From Phycicoccus sp. Soil802 (GTDB lineage Bacteria; Actinomycetota; Actinomycetes; Actinomycetales; Dermatophilaceae), in contig NZ_LMSS01000006.1 of NCBI RefSeq assembly GCF_001429605.1, positions 163,180 to 227,179 on the forward strand: 64,000 nucleotides of DNA, written 5' to 3'. The notes beneath the pieces are model-generated. The model did no database searches and was not told the DNA's origin. It saw only the letters and a program-made list of their open reading frames with translations. The position numbers and the translations under genes are program-made. Of this stretch, positions 50,859 through 59,947 are shown one piece after another. How positions within the stretch are numbered: position 1 is the first letter of the stretch; each line of letters begins with the position of its first letter.

Positions 50859-50892
50859 TATATGTCGCGGACGCTCCGGATACTGGCCAGTA
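50859..50892 (+). promoter_or_regulatory. Possible promoter and 10-bp palindrome before aceE
   Basis: TATATG at 50859-50864 is a plausible -10 element in otherwise GC-rich DNA. It is followed by the perfect palindrome ACTGGCCAGT at 50882-50891. Position is 110-145 bp upstream of the chosen aceE start. No convincing -35. Confidence 0.3.
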
Positions 50893-51001
50893 GGCCGGTC
50901 CGGTTGTGACCGGCGACTCCTTCGGGTGGAAGATGGACGCGGAGGTCGCAGGCAACCCCGCGGCCCCTCGTCAACACTGGCGCGAGAAAGGACTCACGAC
51001 C

Positions 51002-53767
51002 GTGGCCGCACGCGAGGAAGCCGGACCGATTCTCAACGGCATCCCCAGCCAGCTCCCGGACATCGACCCCGAGGAGACCAAGGAGTGGCTCGACTCCCTC
51101 GACGGGGTGATCGAGGAGGGCGGTCGGCAGCGGGCGCGCTACGTGATGCTCAAGCTCCTGGAGCGGGCTCGGGAGATGCAGGTCGGGGTGCCGTCGCTGA
51201 CGGCCACCGACTACATCAACACCATCTCGCCGGAGCAGGAGCCGTGGTTCCCCGGTGACGAGGAGGTCGAGCGTCGCTACCGCGCCTACCTGCGCTGGAA
51301 CGCCGCGGTCATGGTGCACCGCGCCCAGCGACCCGGCATCGGCGTCGGCGGCCACATCTCCACCTACGCCTCGGCGGCGACCCTCTACGAGGTCGGCTTC
51401 AACCACTTCTGGCGCGGCCAGGACCACCCGGGTGGCGGCGACCAGGTCTTCTTCCAGGGCCACGCCTCCCCCGGCATGTACGCCCGGGCCTTCCTCGAGG
51501 GTCGCCTCACCGAGGACCAGCTCGACGGCTTCCGCCAGGAGAAGAGCCACATCGTCGCGGGCCAGCCGCTCGCCCTGCCGTCCTACCCGCACCCGCGGCT
51601 GATGCCGGACTTCTGGCAGTTCCCGACGGTGTCGATGGGCATCGGCCCGATGAACGCCATCTACCAGGCGCAGTTCAACAAGTACCTGCACAACCGTGGC
51701 GTCAAGGACACCAGCCAGCAGCACGTCTGGGCCTTCCTCGGCGACGGTGAGATGGACGAGCCCGAGTCGCGCGGCCTGCTGCAGCTCGCCGCGGGTGAGG
51801 AGCTCGACAACCTCACCTTCGTCGTCAACTGCAACCTGCAGCGGCTCGACGGCCCGGTCCGGGGCAACGGCAAGATCGTCCAGGAGCTCGAGGCCTTCTT
51901 CCGCGGGGCCGGCTGGAACGTCATCAAGGTGGTCTGGGGCCGCGGCTGGGACCCGCTGCTCGCGCAGGACCGCGATGGCGCCCTGGTGCACCTGATGAAC
52001 ACCACGAGCGACGGTGACTACCAGACCTTCCGCGCCAACGACGGCAAGTACGTCCGCGACTTCTTCTTCGGCCGCGACCCGCGGACCCGCGAGATGGTCA
52101 AGGACTGGTCCGACGAGGACATCTGGTGGAAGCTCAAGCGCGGTGGCCACGACTACCGCAAGGTCTTCGCCGCCTACCAGGCCGCGATGAACCACACCGG
52201 ACAGCCGACCGTCATCCTCGCCAAGACGATCAAGGGCTATGGCCTGGGCAGCCACTTCGCCGGCCGCAACGCGACCCACCAGATGAAGAAGCTGACCCTC
52301 GACGATCTCAAGGGCCTGCGCGACAGCCTCAAGCTGCCGATCTCCGACGAGGTGCTCGAGCGCGACCCCTACGCCCCGCCCTACTTCCACCCCGGACCCG
52401 ACGACCCGAGCATCCAGTACCTGCGCGAGCGGCGCGAGAAGCTCGGCGGGCCGATTCCGATCCGTCGGGTGCAGCACGAGCCGCTCAAGCTGCCGGACCA
52501 CTCGGCCTACGACATCGTCAAGAAGGGCACCGGCAAGCAGCAGGTCGCCACGACGATGGCGTTCGTGCGACTGCTCAAGGAGCTGATGCGCGACAAGGAG
52601 TTCGGCAAGCGCGTGGTGCCGATCATCCCCGACGAGGCCCGCACGTTCGGCATGGACTCGTTCTTCCCGACGATCAAGATCTACAACCCGCACGGCCAGA
52701 AGTACACCTCGGTCGACGCCGAGCTGATGCTGGCCTACAAGGAGGCGAAGGACGGCCAGATCCTGCACCTCGGCATCAACGAGGCAGGGTCGCTGGCGGC
52801 GTTCACCGCGGCCGGCACGTCCTACGCGACGCACGGCCAGCCGATGGTCCCGATCTACGTCTTCTACTCGATGTTCGGGTTCCAGCGCACCGGCGACTCG
52901 ATCTGGGCGGCCGCCGACCAGATGGCGCGCGGCTTCCTCATCGGGGCCACGGCGGGTCGCACGACCCTCACCGGTGAGGGGCTGCAGCACGCCGACGGCC
53001 ACTCACCACTGCTGGCCGCGACCAACCCCGCGGTGGTGTCGTACGACCCGGCCTTCGCGTTCGAGATCGGCCACATCATGGAGGACGGGCTGCGCCGGAT
53101 GTACGGCGACGACCCCGAGAACGTCATCTACTACATGACGGTCTACAACGAGCCGATGAGCCAGCCGCAGGAGCCGGAGAACGTCGACCGCGAGGGCATC
53201 CTGCGCGGCATGCACCTCTTCGCCCCGGGCATCCCGGACGGTCTGCCGGACGACGCCCCCCGGGTGCAGCTGCTGGCGTCGGGTGTCGGTGTGCCGTGGG
53301 CCCTCGAAGCCCAGGACCTCCTGCGCAACGACTGGGGCGTCGTGGCCGACGTCTGGTCGGTCACGTCGTGGAGCGAGCTGCGCCGCGACGGGATGGCCTG
53401 CGACGAGCAGCGCTTCCTCCACCCGGACGGCGAGGCCCGCACTCCCTACGTCACCGAGCGGCTGCGGCACGCGCGCGGTCCGGTCATCGCGGTGTCGGAC
53501 TACATGCGGCAGGTGCAGGACCAGATCCAGCCGTGGGTGCCGGGAGACTTCGCCTCGCTCGGCGCCGACGGGTTCGGGTTCTCCGACACCCGTCCGGCCG
53601 CGCGGCGCTTCTTCCACATCGACGGCCCCTCGGTCGCGGTGCGCGCGCTGCAGATGCTCGTCCAGCGCGGCGAGGTCGAGGGCGGGGTGGCTCGCGAGGC
53701 CGCCACGCGCTACCGCCTGCTCGACGTCACCGCCGGCACGTCCGGCAACGCCGGCGGCGAGAGCTGA
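51002..53767 (+). CDS. aceE: Pyruvate dehydrogenase E1 component (homodimeric type)
   Basis: 921 aa from GTG at 51002. Earlier in-frame starts (GTG 50906, ATG 50933) add unconserved residues. Decarboxylates pyruvate with thiamine diphosphate and acetylates the lipoyl E2. The TPP motif begins [10 protein letters not shown] at residue 247 and ends NCN at 276-278. [59 protein letters not shown] and [20 protein letters not shown] are family hallmarks. The sequence tracks M. tuberculosis Rv2241 throughout. The location directly before the fatty acid cluster supplies acetyl-CoA to it. Confidence 0.97.
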   Translation: MAAREEAGPILNGIPSQLPDIDPEETKEWLDSLDGVIEEGGRQRARYVMLKLLERAREMQVGVPSLTATDYINTISPEQEPWFPGDEEVERRYRAYLRWNAAVMVHRAQRPGIGVGGHISTYASAATLYEVGFNHFWRGQDHPGGGDQVFFQGHASPGMYARAFLEGRLTEDQLDGFRQEKSHIVAGQPLALPSYPHPRLMPDFWQFPTVSMGIGPMNAIYQAQFNKYLHNRGVKDTSQQHVWAFLGDGEMDEPESRGLLQLAAGEELDNLTFVVNCNLQRLDGPVRGNGKIVQELEAFFRGAGWNVIKVVWGRGWDPLLAQDRDGALVHLMNTTSDGDYQTFRANDGKYVRDFFFGRDPRTREMVKDWSDEDIWWKLKRGGHDYRKVFAAYQAAMNHTGQPTVILAKTIKGYGLGSHFAGRNATHQMKKLTLDDLKGLRDSLKLPISDEVLERDPYAPPYFHPGPDDPSIQYLRERREKLGGPIPIRRVQHEPLKLPDHSAYDIVKKGTGKQQVATTMAFVRLLKELMRDKEFGKRVVPIIPDEARTFGMDSFFPTIKIYNPHGQKYTSVDAELMLAYKEAKDGQILHLGINEAGSLAAFTAAGTSYATHGQPMVPIYVFYSMFGFQRTGDSIWAAADQMARGFLIGATAGRTTLTGEGLQHADGHSPLLAATNPAVVSYDPAFAFEIGHIMEDGLRRMYGDDPENVIYYMTVYNEPMSQPQEPENVDREGILRGMHLFAPGIPDGLPDDAPRVQLLASGVGVPWALEAQDLLRNDWGVVADVWSVTSWSELRRDGMACDEQRFLHPDGEARTPYVTERLRHARGPVIAVSDYMRQVQDQIQPWVPGDFASLGADGFGFSDTRPAARRFFHIDGPSVAVRALQMLVQRGEVEGGVAREAATRYRLLDVTAGTSGNAGGES

Positions 53768-53807
53768 CCTCTCGCGGTGCTGAACTAACGAAAGCCCTTG
53801 CACGACA

Positions 53808-53845
53808 AGGTATGCCGCCCGCTCGCCTGAGCGGGCGGCATACCT
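53808..53845 (+). terminator. 16-bp perfect hairpin after aceE, made of GTATGCCG words
   Basis: AGGTATGCCGCCCGCT at 53808-53823 pairs exactly with 53830-53845 across a six-base loop, 40 bp after the stop. Each arm contains the octamer GTATGCCG, one per strand. Confidence 0.85.
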
Positions 53846-53915
53846 GTCTGTTGGCGGGTCCGACTGTCGGTGGGTACAGCTGTTGGTGGGTGAAAGCGTG
53901 GGGCAGGATGGTGCG

Positions 53916-54803
53916 GTGACCTCCCCCACCACACCCTCCCGTCCCGTCCGCGTCGCCGTCACCGGGTCCACCGGCAAGCTCGGCCGCACCGTCGTCGCCC
54001 ACCTCGTCGAGCAGGGCTACGACGTCCTCGCGCTCGACCGGGTGCGGCCGGCCAGCCCCACGACCCCGTTCGTGGCCGTCGACCTCACCGACTACGGCCA
54101 GGTCGTCGAGGCGCTGTCAGGGGGTGTCGACGAGCACGCCGGTCCGGTGGACGCGGTGGTGCACCTGGCCGCGATCCCCGCGCCGGGGCTGACCACCAAC
54201 GCCGCGACCTTCGCGAACAACTCGGCCGCGACCTACAACGTCTTCGCCGCCGCCCGGGCCCTCCGGGTGCGCCGCGTCGTGTGGGCGTCGAGCGAGACGG
54301 TCCTCGGCCTGCCCTTCGACGCTCCCCCGCCCTATGTCCCCGTGGACGAGGAGTACCACCCCCGGCCGGAGTCGACCTACTCGCTGAACAAGGCCCTCGA
54401 GGAGGAGATGGCCCGGCAGTTCTGCCGCTGGGACCCCGAGCTGGTGATGGTGGGACTGCGGTTCTCGAACGTCATGGATCCCGAGGACTACGCAGCCTTC
54501 CCGTCGTTCGACGCTGATCCCTCCCTGCGCAAGTGGAACCTCTGGGGCTACATCGACGGCCGCGACGGAGCGCAGGCGGTGCGCCTCGGGCTCGAGCGGA
54601 CCGAGCCGGGCTGCGAGGTCTTCGTGATCGCCAACGCCGACACCGTGATGAGCCGCTCGAGCGCAGACCTCGTGGCCGAGGTGTTCCCCGGGGTCGAGGT
54701 GCGCAAGGAGCTCGGCGAGCACGAGACGCTGCTGGGTATCGACAAGGCCCGCAGGCTGCTGGGCTACCCGCCGGCACACTCATGGCGCGATCACGTGGGC
54801 TGA
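53916..54803 (+). CDS. NAD-dependent epimerase/dehydratase family protein
   Basis: 295 aa from GTG at 53916; a start at 53883 adds 11 unconserved residues. Extended SDR fold: VTGSTGKLGRTVVAHLVEQG (TGxxGxxG), VVHLAAIPAPGL, SSETVLGL and the catalytic YSLNK (YxxxK). WGYIDGRDGAQAVRLGLE is the late substrate-binding part. A sugar-nucleotide or related substrate is likely, but uronate dehydrogenase (NAD+) is also in this group and the pattern AAIPAPGLT...N resembles it. Substrate not certain. Confidence 0.82.
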   Translation: MTSPTTPSRPVRVAVTGSTGKLGRTVVAHLVEQGYDVLALDRVRPASPTTPFVAVDLTDYGQVVEALSGGVDEHAGPVDAVVHLAAIPAPGLTTNAATFANNSAATYNVFAAARALRVRRVVWASSETVLGLPFDAPPPYVPVDEEYHPRPESTYSLNKALEEEMARQFCRWDPELVMVGLRFSNVMDPEDYAAFPSFDADPSLRKWNLWGYIDGRDGAQAVRLGLERTEPGCEVFVIANADTVMSRSSADLVAEVFPGVEVRKELGEHETLLGIDKARRLLGYPPAHSWRDHVG

Positions 54804-54821
54804 CCAGGAGGCCAGCCCACG
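54794..54821. terminator. 9-bp hairpin between convergent epimerase and GlpQ-like genes
   Basis: CGTGGGCTG and CAGCCCACG around a ten-base loop. It overlaps the epimerase stop and lies 15 bp from the end of the convergent gene; may end both transcripts. Confidence 0.55.
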
Positions 54822-54835
54822 CGTCGCCGGAGTTG

Positions 54836-56017
54836 TCAGTCGCGGCCGAGGAACTCCTTGCGGGCCGTGACGCAGATGTCCGGCTGGTCGCAGAAGACGC
54901 CGTCGACACCGGTGCGCAGGAAGGCGACGACCTCGTCGATGGCCCGCCCGAAGTCGGCTGGGTTGGTGCCGACCCGGTAGTCGACCGGGAGGAAGGTGTT
55001 CTCGGCGCGGAACGTGTAGGGAGTCACCTTCAGTCCCGCCGCGTGGGCATCAGCCACGAGGCGGGTGGGGCTCCCCAGGGTCCCGTCCGCTCGCCGCGGG
55101 ATGACCAACGACTTGTCCGGGCCGATGCCGTCGACCCAGCGGGAGACCGATGCCAGACCTGACGGCGTCATGAGGTCGCGGTAGGTGCGCGGGTCGTGGG
55201 CGACGACGAGGTCGTAGGGCGCACCAGCGGCACTGGTGAGGAAGACGGAGCTGGCGCGGTAGCGGTACTCCTCGCGGAGCGCGACCAGGTTGGTCAGCTC
55301 GAAGCTCTGCACCCACAACGGCGCGTTGGGCCGGTTGAGGTGGTGTCGGGAGACGGCGTCGATGAGGGCCCGCTCGGGGTTGAGCCCGGCCGCATGGAAG
55401 TACGTCGAGTGCTTGAGCTCCGGGATGATGCCGATCTCACGGCCGTACTCCTTGGACAGCCGCTCGCGCACGCGCAGCACCTCCTCGAAGGTCGGCACCT
55501 GGTACCTGCCGTCGTAGAGGGTGTTCTCCTGCCGGACAGCGGGGAGCCGCTCGACGGCGCGCAGCGTCTTGAGCTCGGCCAGCGTGAAGTCCTCGGTGAA
55601 CCATCCCGTCGTGCTCACCCCGTCGAGGACCTTGGTCGTCCTGCGCGCGGCGAACTCCGGGTGGGCCGCGACATCCGTGGTCCCGGAGATCTCCGGCTCG
55701 TGGCGGTCGACGAGCACCCCGTCGCGGGTCATCACGAGGTCGGGCTCGATGTAGTCGGCCCCCATGGCGACGGCCAGCTCGTAGGCGGCGATGGTGTGCT
55801 CGGGCCGGTAGCCCGAGGCACCGCGGTGGGCCAGGACGAGCGGCGTGGTCGTGGTCCAGCGCTGCTCGGTGGCGGGCCGATCGGCGGCGTGGGCCGCGGC
55901 GTGGGCGGCGACCGCGCCGGGTGAGCTGGTGGCTCCCTGGGCGGTGCTGACCGCCACGGCGGTGGAGCCCACCAGGAGGAGTCCGGCGACGGCGAGGACG
56001 GGGAGGATTCTGGTCAT
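54836..56017 (-). CDS. glpQ: Secreted glycerophosphodiester phosphodiesterase (GlpQ type)
   Basis: 393 aa from ATG at 56017. Signal peptide MTRILPVLAVAGLLLVGSTA with further Ala-rich residues. GDPD domain: LAHRGASGYRPEHT contains H64-R65 and the ligand Glu of PEHT. IEPDLVMTRDGVLVDRHEPE supplies the metal Glu, Asp and catalytic His, and IIPELKHSTYF the later Glu. The length and the QSFELTNLVALREEY segment match the periplasmic/extracellular GlpQ subgroup that releases glycerol-3-phosphate from phospholipid headgroups or teichoic acids. Confidence 0.93.
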   Translation of the reverse strand: MTRILPVLAVAGLLLVGSTAVAVSTAQGATSSPGAVAAHAAAHAADRPATEQRWTTTTPLVLAHRGASGYRPEHTIAAYELAVAMGADYIEPDLVMTRDGVLVDRHEPEISGTTDVAAHPEFAARRTTKVLDGVSTTGWFTEDFTLAELKTLRAVERLPAVRQENTLYDGRYQVPTFEEVLRVRERLSKEYGREIGIIPELKHSTYFHAAGLNPERALIDAVSRHHLNRPNAPLWVQSFELTNLVALREEYRYRASSVFLTSAAGAPYDLVVAHDPRTYRDLMTPSGLASVSRWVDGIGPDKSLVIPRRADGTLGSPTRLVADAHAAGLKVTPYTFRAENTFLPVDYRVGTNPADFGRAIDEVVAFLRTGVDGVFCDQPDICVTARKEFLGRD

Positions 56018-56115
56018 GCCCGCGACGCTAGGAAGCGCCGCGCGGCGGGGGGCGACCGCGCGGTGACGCGAGGGTGAAGGGGTGCCGAACTCTGACCAGC
56101 GACGCGGGGTGGGTT

Positions 56116-56154
56116 GTCGGCGGCATACAAATAGACTCCCCGTATGCCGCCGAC
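56116..56154. promoter_or_regulatory. 13-bp perfect inverted repeat covering the fasR start codon
   Basis: GTCGGCGGCATAC at 56116-56128 and GTATGCCGCCGAC at 56142-56154, with a 13-base spacer. The right arm contains the fasR ATG (56144). The spacer ATAGACTCC follows CATACAAAT, which could serve as the -10. As DNA it is a candidate autoregulatory operator; as RNA it would hide the start codon. Confidence 0.65.
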
Positions 56155-57352
56155 TCGCGTCACCACCTCGGCCGCCACCCTGCAGCGGGTGGAGCGGTCC
56201 GCCGGCGAGCTGTCGTCGGCGGCGACGCGGCGGATGGAGTCGGCGCACGACTGGTACCGCGTGCTCTCGGCCGAGGACCGGTCGTGGGTCGGGCTGGTCG
56301 CGCAGGCCGGCATCGCGGCCTTCATCGCGTGGCTGCGCGAGGGCGGCGACCAGACCCCGGTCACGGCCGACGTCTTCGGCACGGCGCCCCGGGAGCTGAC
56401 CCGGTCGATCACGCTGCGCCAGACCCTCGACCTGGTGCGCTCGGTCGTCGACGTGGTCGAGCAGGACGCCACCGCCCTCGCCGAGCCCGGCGAGGAGCAG
56501 GCCCTGCGCGAGTCGGTGCTGCGCTACTCCCGCGAGATCGCCTTCGCCGCCGCGGAGGTCTACGCGCACGCGGCCGAGGCCCGCGGTGCCTGGGACGCGC
56601 GGCTCGAGGGCCTCGTGGTCGACGCCGTGCTGCGTGGCGAGGCCGACGACTCGATGCAGTCCCGGGCCGCCGCGCTCGGGTGGGGCTCGACGACACGGGT
56701 CGCCGTGATCGCCGGCAGCACGCCCTCGGGTGGGTCGGAGGGCGTCGTCGACGGCCTGCGTCGTGCGGCCGAGCGGGTGGGAGTGGACACCCTGGCCGCG
56801 GTGCAGGGACGCCGGCTGGTCTGCATCTTCGGCAACGTCGACGACCCGCTGGCGGCGGCCCGTGCGGTCGCCGACCACTTCGGCGACGGCCCGCTGGTGG
56901 TGGGGCCGACGGTGCCCCACCTGTTCGCTGCCGGGCGGTCAGCGCGGGCGGCACTGGCCGGCCAGTCGTGCGCACACGCGTGGCCCGGCGCCCCGCGGCC
57001 GGTCACGGCCGACGACCTCCTGGCCGAGCGGGTCCTGGTCGGCGACGCGCCCGCGCGTGCCCTCCTGCTCGACCGCATCTGGCACCCGCTGTCGTCCAGC
57101 AGCGGCGCCCTCCTCGAGACGGCCTCGGCCTACCTCGAGTCCGGCGGTGGCCTCGAGGGCACCGCCCGGGTCCTGTTCGTGCACCCGAACACGGTCCGCT
57201 ACCGCCTGGGCAAGATCGCCGAGCTCACCGGCTACCAGCTGACCGACCCGCACGACGCCCACACCGCGCGCATCGCCCTCGCCCTCGGACGGCTCAGCCG
57301 CCCGGTCACACAGCGGGCCATCCCCTACACCGACCGACCCGCGCGTGGCTGA
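56144..57352 (+). CDS. fasR: PucR-type transcriptional activator of fatty acid synthesis (FasR family)
   Basis: 402 aa. The N-terminal and central parts (RVERSAGELSSAATRRMESA, SVLRYSREIAFAAAEVYAHA) are those of the actinobacterial regulator encoded directly before fabD (S. coelicolor FasR, M. tuberculosis Rv2242). The C-terminal PucR helix-turn-helix has LLETASAYLESGGGLEGTAR, LFVHPNTVRYRLGKIAELTG. In S. coelicolor FasR activates the fabD-fabH-acpP-fabF operon. The start region carries a long inverted repeat, and an AT-rich dyad lies between this gene and fabD. Confidence 0.93.
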   Translation: MPPTRVTTSAATLQRVERSAGELSSAATRRMESAHDWYRVLSAEDRSWVGLVAQAGIAAFIAWLREGGDQTPVTADVFGTAPRELTRSITLRQTLDLVRSVVDVVEQDATALAEPGEEQALRESVLRYSREIAFAAAEVYAHAAEARGAWDARLEGLVVDAVLRGEADDSMQSRAAALGWGSTTRVAVIAGSTPSGGSEGVVDGLRRAAERVGVDTLAAVQGRRLVCIFGNVDDPLAAARAVADHFGDGPLVVGPTVPHLFAAGRSARAALAGQSCAHAWPGAPRPVTADDLLAERVLVGDAPARALLLDRIWHPLSSSSGALLETASAYLESGGGLEGTARVLFVHPNTVRYRLGKIAELTGYQLTDPHDAHTARIALALGRLSRPVTQRAIPYTDRPARG

Positions 57353-57397
57353 GACCCTGCTCACACGACGCCCAGCCGCGGGCGCCATTCCCTGCGG

Positions 57398-57420
57398 CTT
57401 TTGTAGACATCCTCCAAAAG
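57398..57420. promoter_or_regulatory. CTTTTG-N11-CAAAAG dyad upstream of fabD, candidate FasR site
   Basis: Six-bp perfect arms at 57398-57403 and 57415-57420 in a rare AT-rich pocket (GCTTTTGTAGACATCCTCC), 65 bp before the fabD start in the 132-bp gap after fasR. Position and A/T character suit an activator site for the fab operon. Confidence 0.5.
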
Positions 57421-57484
57421 ACCCCGTCGATGTTCGTGCCAAACGGTCACGCGGGGGTCCCCGTCCGACCGCAAGGGTGGAGAC

Positions 57485-58453
57485 GTGATCGCAATCGTCT
57501 GCCCCGGACAGGGCTCCCAGACCCCCGGCTTCCTCGCGCCCTGGCTCGAGCTCCCGGCCTTCCGTGCGCGGCTCGAGTCGCTCTCCGACGTGGCAGGCCT
57601 CGACTTGGTCGCGCACGGCACGACGTCGGACGCCGAGACGATCAAGGACACCGCCGTGGCCCAGCCGCTCATCGTGGCGGCCGGCCTGGCCGCCGCTGCG
57701 GTGGTCCTGCCCGGTGGACCCACCGGCACGGTCGGCGTCACCGCCGGGCACTCGGTCGGCGAGATCACCGCCGCCGCCTTCGCGGGCGTGCTGTCCGACC
57801 ACGACGCCATGGTGTTCGTCCGCGAGCGCGGCGCGGGCATGGCTGCCGCCAGCGCGCTGACCCCCACCGGCATGAGCGCGGTCCTCGGTGGCGACCCTGC
57901 CGAGGTGGCCGAGGCGCTGGCCCGGTACGGGCTCACCGCCGCCAACGCCAACGGCGCGGGCCAGACCGTCGCCGCCGGCACCCTCGAGCAGCTCGCGGCG
58001 TTCGCCGCCGACCCGCCGGCCAAGGCCAGGGTCATCCCGCTCCAGGTCGCCGGTGCGTTCCACACCTCGCACATGTCCCCGGCCGTGGAGGCCCTCGAGC
58101 GGCTGTCGGCCGACTTCGACGTCAGCGACCCGGGCGTGACGCTGCTGTCCAACGCCGACGGCCAGCCCGTCGCAGACGGCGCCGACGCCCTGGCGCGTCT
58201 GGTCAAGCAGGTGAGCAGCCCGGTCCGCTGGGACCTGTGCATGCAGACCATGGTCGACCTCGGGGTCACCGCCATGGTCGAGCTGGCCCCGGCCGGCACC
58301 CTCGTCGGGCTCGCCAAGCGGGCGATGCCCGGAGTTGCCACACTGGCAGTCAAGACGCCCGACGACCTCGAGGCGGCACAGCAGCTGGTTCGCGACCACG
58401 GCGGAGACCCCGCCGACGCAGGATCCCTCCCGACCGACGCGCAAGAGGCCTGA
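57485..58453 (+). CDS. fabD: Malonyl-CoA:ACP transacylase
   Basis: 322 aa from GTG at 57485. Charges ACP with malonate for fatty acid elongation. CPGQGSQTPGFL at 6-17, catalytic Ser90 in TAGHSVGEI, catalytic His193 in VAGAFHTSHM and the late Gln-equivalent region (LAPAGTLVGLAKR) are intact. First gene of the FAS II operon; the next gene begins 1 bp after its stop. Confidence 0.97.
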   Translation: MIAIVCPGQGSQTPGFLAPWLELPAFRARLESLSDVAGLDLVAHGTTSDAETIKDTAVAQPLIVAAGLAAAAVVLPGGPTGTVGVTAGHSVGEITAAAFAGVLSDHDAMVFVRERGAGMAAASALTPTGMSAVLGGDPAEVAEALARYGLTAANANGAGQTVAAGTLEQLAAFAADPPAKARVIPLQVAGAFHTSHMSPAVEALERLSADFDVSDPGVTLLSNADGQPVADGADALARLVKQVSSPVRWDLCMQTMVDLGVTAMVELAPAGTLVGLAKRAMPGVATLAVKTPDDLEAAQQLVRDHGGDPADAGSLPTDAQEA

Positions 58454-58454
58454 C

Positions 58455-59474
58455 ATGAGCACACCAGCCCCCAAGGGCACCGGCTCCATCACCCCGTCCG
58501 ACGGGGCCACCTACGCCCGCATCATGGGTGTCGGTGGCTACCGGCCCGAGCGCGTGGTGATGAACTCGGAGATCATCGAGGCGATCGACTCCTCCGACGA
58601 GTGGATCCAGGAGCGCTCCGGCATCAAGAGCCGTCGCTTCGCCGCCAAGGACGAGTCCGTCGTCGACATGTCCGTCGAGGCCACCCGTGAGGCCCTCACC
58701 GCCTCGGGCCTCGAGGCCTCCGACGTCGACGCCGTCGTGGTCGCCACGGTCACGCACCCCTACCAGACGCCTGCCGCCGCACCGATCCTCGCCGACCGGC
58801 TGGGCATCCGCGGCGCGGCCTTCGACATCTCCGCCGCCTGCGCCGGCTACTGCCACGCGATCAGCCTGGCCAGCGACATGGTCCGCGGTGGCAGTGCCCG
58901 ACACGTGCTCGTGGTCGGGGTCGAGAAGCTGTCCGACTTCACCGACCCGACCGACCGCGGCTCGGCGTTCATCTTCGGCGACGGCGCGGGCGCGGCGGTC
59001 GTCGGCCCGTCCGACACCCCTGCCATCGGCCCCACGGTCTGGGGCTCCGACGGCTCGCAGTGGAAGACCATCTCGCAGCGCGACTCGTGGGTCGACGTGC
59101 GCGACGGCGACCTCGGCTGGCCGGCGATCGGCATGGCCGGTCAGTCCGTGTTCCGCTGGGCGGTCTGGGGCATGGCCCCAGTGGCCCAGAAGGCGCTCGA
59201 CGCCGCCGGCGTGCGCGCCGAGGACCTCGACGCGTTCATCCCGCACCAGGCCAACATGCGGATCATCGACGCCATGATCAAGCAGCTCAAGCTGCCCAGC
59301 GACATCGCGGTGGCCCGCGACATCGCCGAGACCGCGAACACCTCTGCGGCCTCGATCCCCCTCGCCACCGAGCGCATGCTGCGTGAGGGCGAGGTGCCCC
59401 ACGGTGGCCTGGCCCTGCAGATCGGGTTCGGCGCGGGCCTGGTCTACGCGGCCCAGGTCGTCGTCCTTCCCTGA
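58455..59474 (+). CDS. fabH: 3-oxoacyl-ACP synthase III
   Basis: 339 aa from ATG at 58455. Starts chain synthesis by condensing an acyl-CoA with malonyl-ACP. Catalytic C129 (ISAACAGYC), H264 (IPHQANMRI) and N295 (ETANTSAAS) are present. WIQERSGIKSRRFA near residue 50 is the CoA-binding region. FabH of actinobacteria often accepts branched primers; that cannot be read from the sequence. Confidence 0.97.
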   Translation: MSTPAPKGTGSITPSDGATYARIMGVGGYRPERVVMNSEIIEAIDSSDEWIQERSGIKSRRFAAKDESVVDMSVEATREALTASGLEASDVDAVVVATVTHPYQTPAAAPILADRLGIRGAAFDISAACAGYCHAISLASDMVRGGSARHVLVVGVEKLSDFTDPTDRGSAFIFGDGAGAAVVGPSDTPAIGPTVWGSDGSQWKTISQRDSWVDVRDGDLGWPAIGMAGQSVFRWAVWGMAPVAQKALDAAGVRAEDLDAFIPHQANMRIIDAMIKQLKLPSDIAVARDIAETANTSAASIPLATERMLREGEVPHGGLALQIGFGAGLVYAAQVVVLP

Positions 59475-59566
59475 AGACTCCCGTCGGCCCGCGGGTGAAC
59501 CGGGCCACCGCAGTGACCACACCACGTGACGACCAACTGTCACACCAACAGAAGGAGCTGAGCCGG

Positions 59567-59815
59567 ATGGCGCAGAGCGAGCAGGAGATCCTCGAGGGTC
59601 TGGCCGAGATCGTCAACGAGGAGACCGGTCTGGACACCGAGTCGGTGCAGTCCGAGAAGTCCTTCACCGACGACCTCGACATCGACTCGCTGTCGATGAT
59701 GACCATCGTCGTCAACGCCGAGGAGAAGTTCGGCGTGCGGATCCCCGACGACGAGGTCAAGAACCTCAAGACGGTCGGCGACGCCGTGTCCTTCATCGCC
59801 AAGAACCAGGGCTGA
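59567..59815 (+). CDS. acpP: Acyl carrier protein
   Basis: 82 aa from ATG at 59567, GAAGGAG nine bases upstream. Ser41 in DLDIDSLSMM takes the phosphopantetheine arm. A four-helix acidic protein with SFTDDLDIDS and KFGVRIPDDEVKNLKTVGD, the typical FAS II carrier; it lacks the long C-terminal extension of mycobacterial AcpM. Confidence 0.98.
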   Translation: MAQSEQEILEGLAEIVNEETGLDTESVQSEKSFTDDLDIDSLSMMTIVVNAEEKFGVRIPDDEVKNLKTVGDAVSFIAKNQG

Positions 59816-59947
59816 GCCCAGCAGTTCCCCTGCGCGGGTGGCGGCCACGCGGCACACCACTGCCGGACAGTGACCCCGTCGCACCAGCCGCCACCCCGCA
59901 CCGGCCACCAGCCGCACCGCACGACCGACGAAGGAGCAGACCCAGCC

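Noticed and set aside
53916-54803. Assigning the epimerase as uronate dehydrogenase of the acid-sugar pathway
   Set aside because: Some motif resemblance, but it is separated from the cluster by aceE and a terminator, and the substrate residues cannot be verified by eye.
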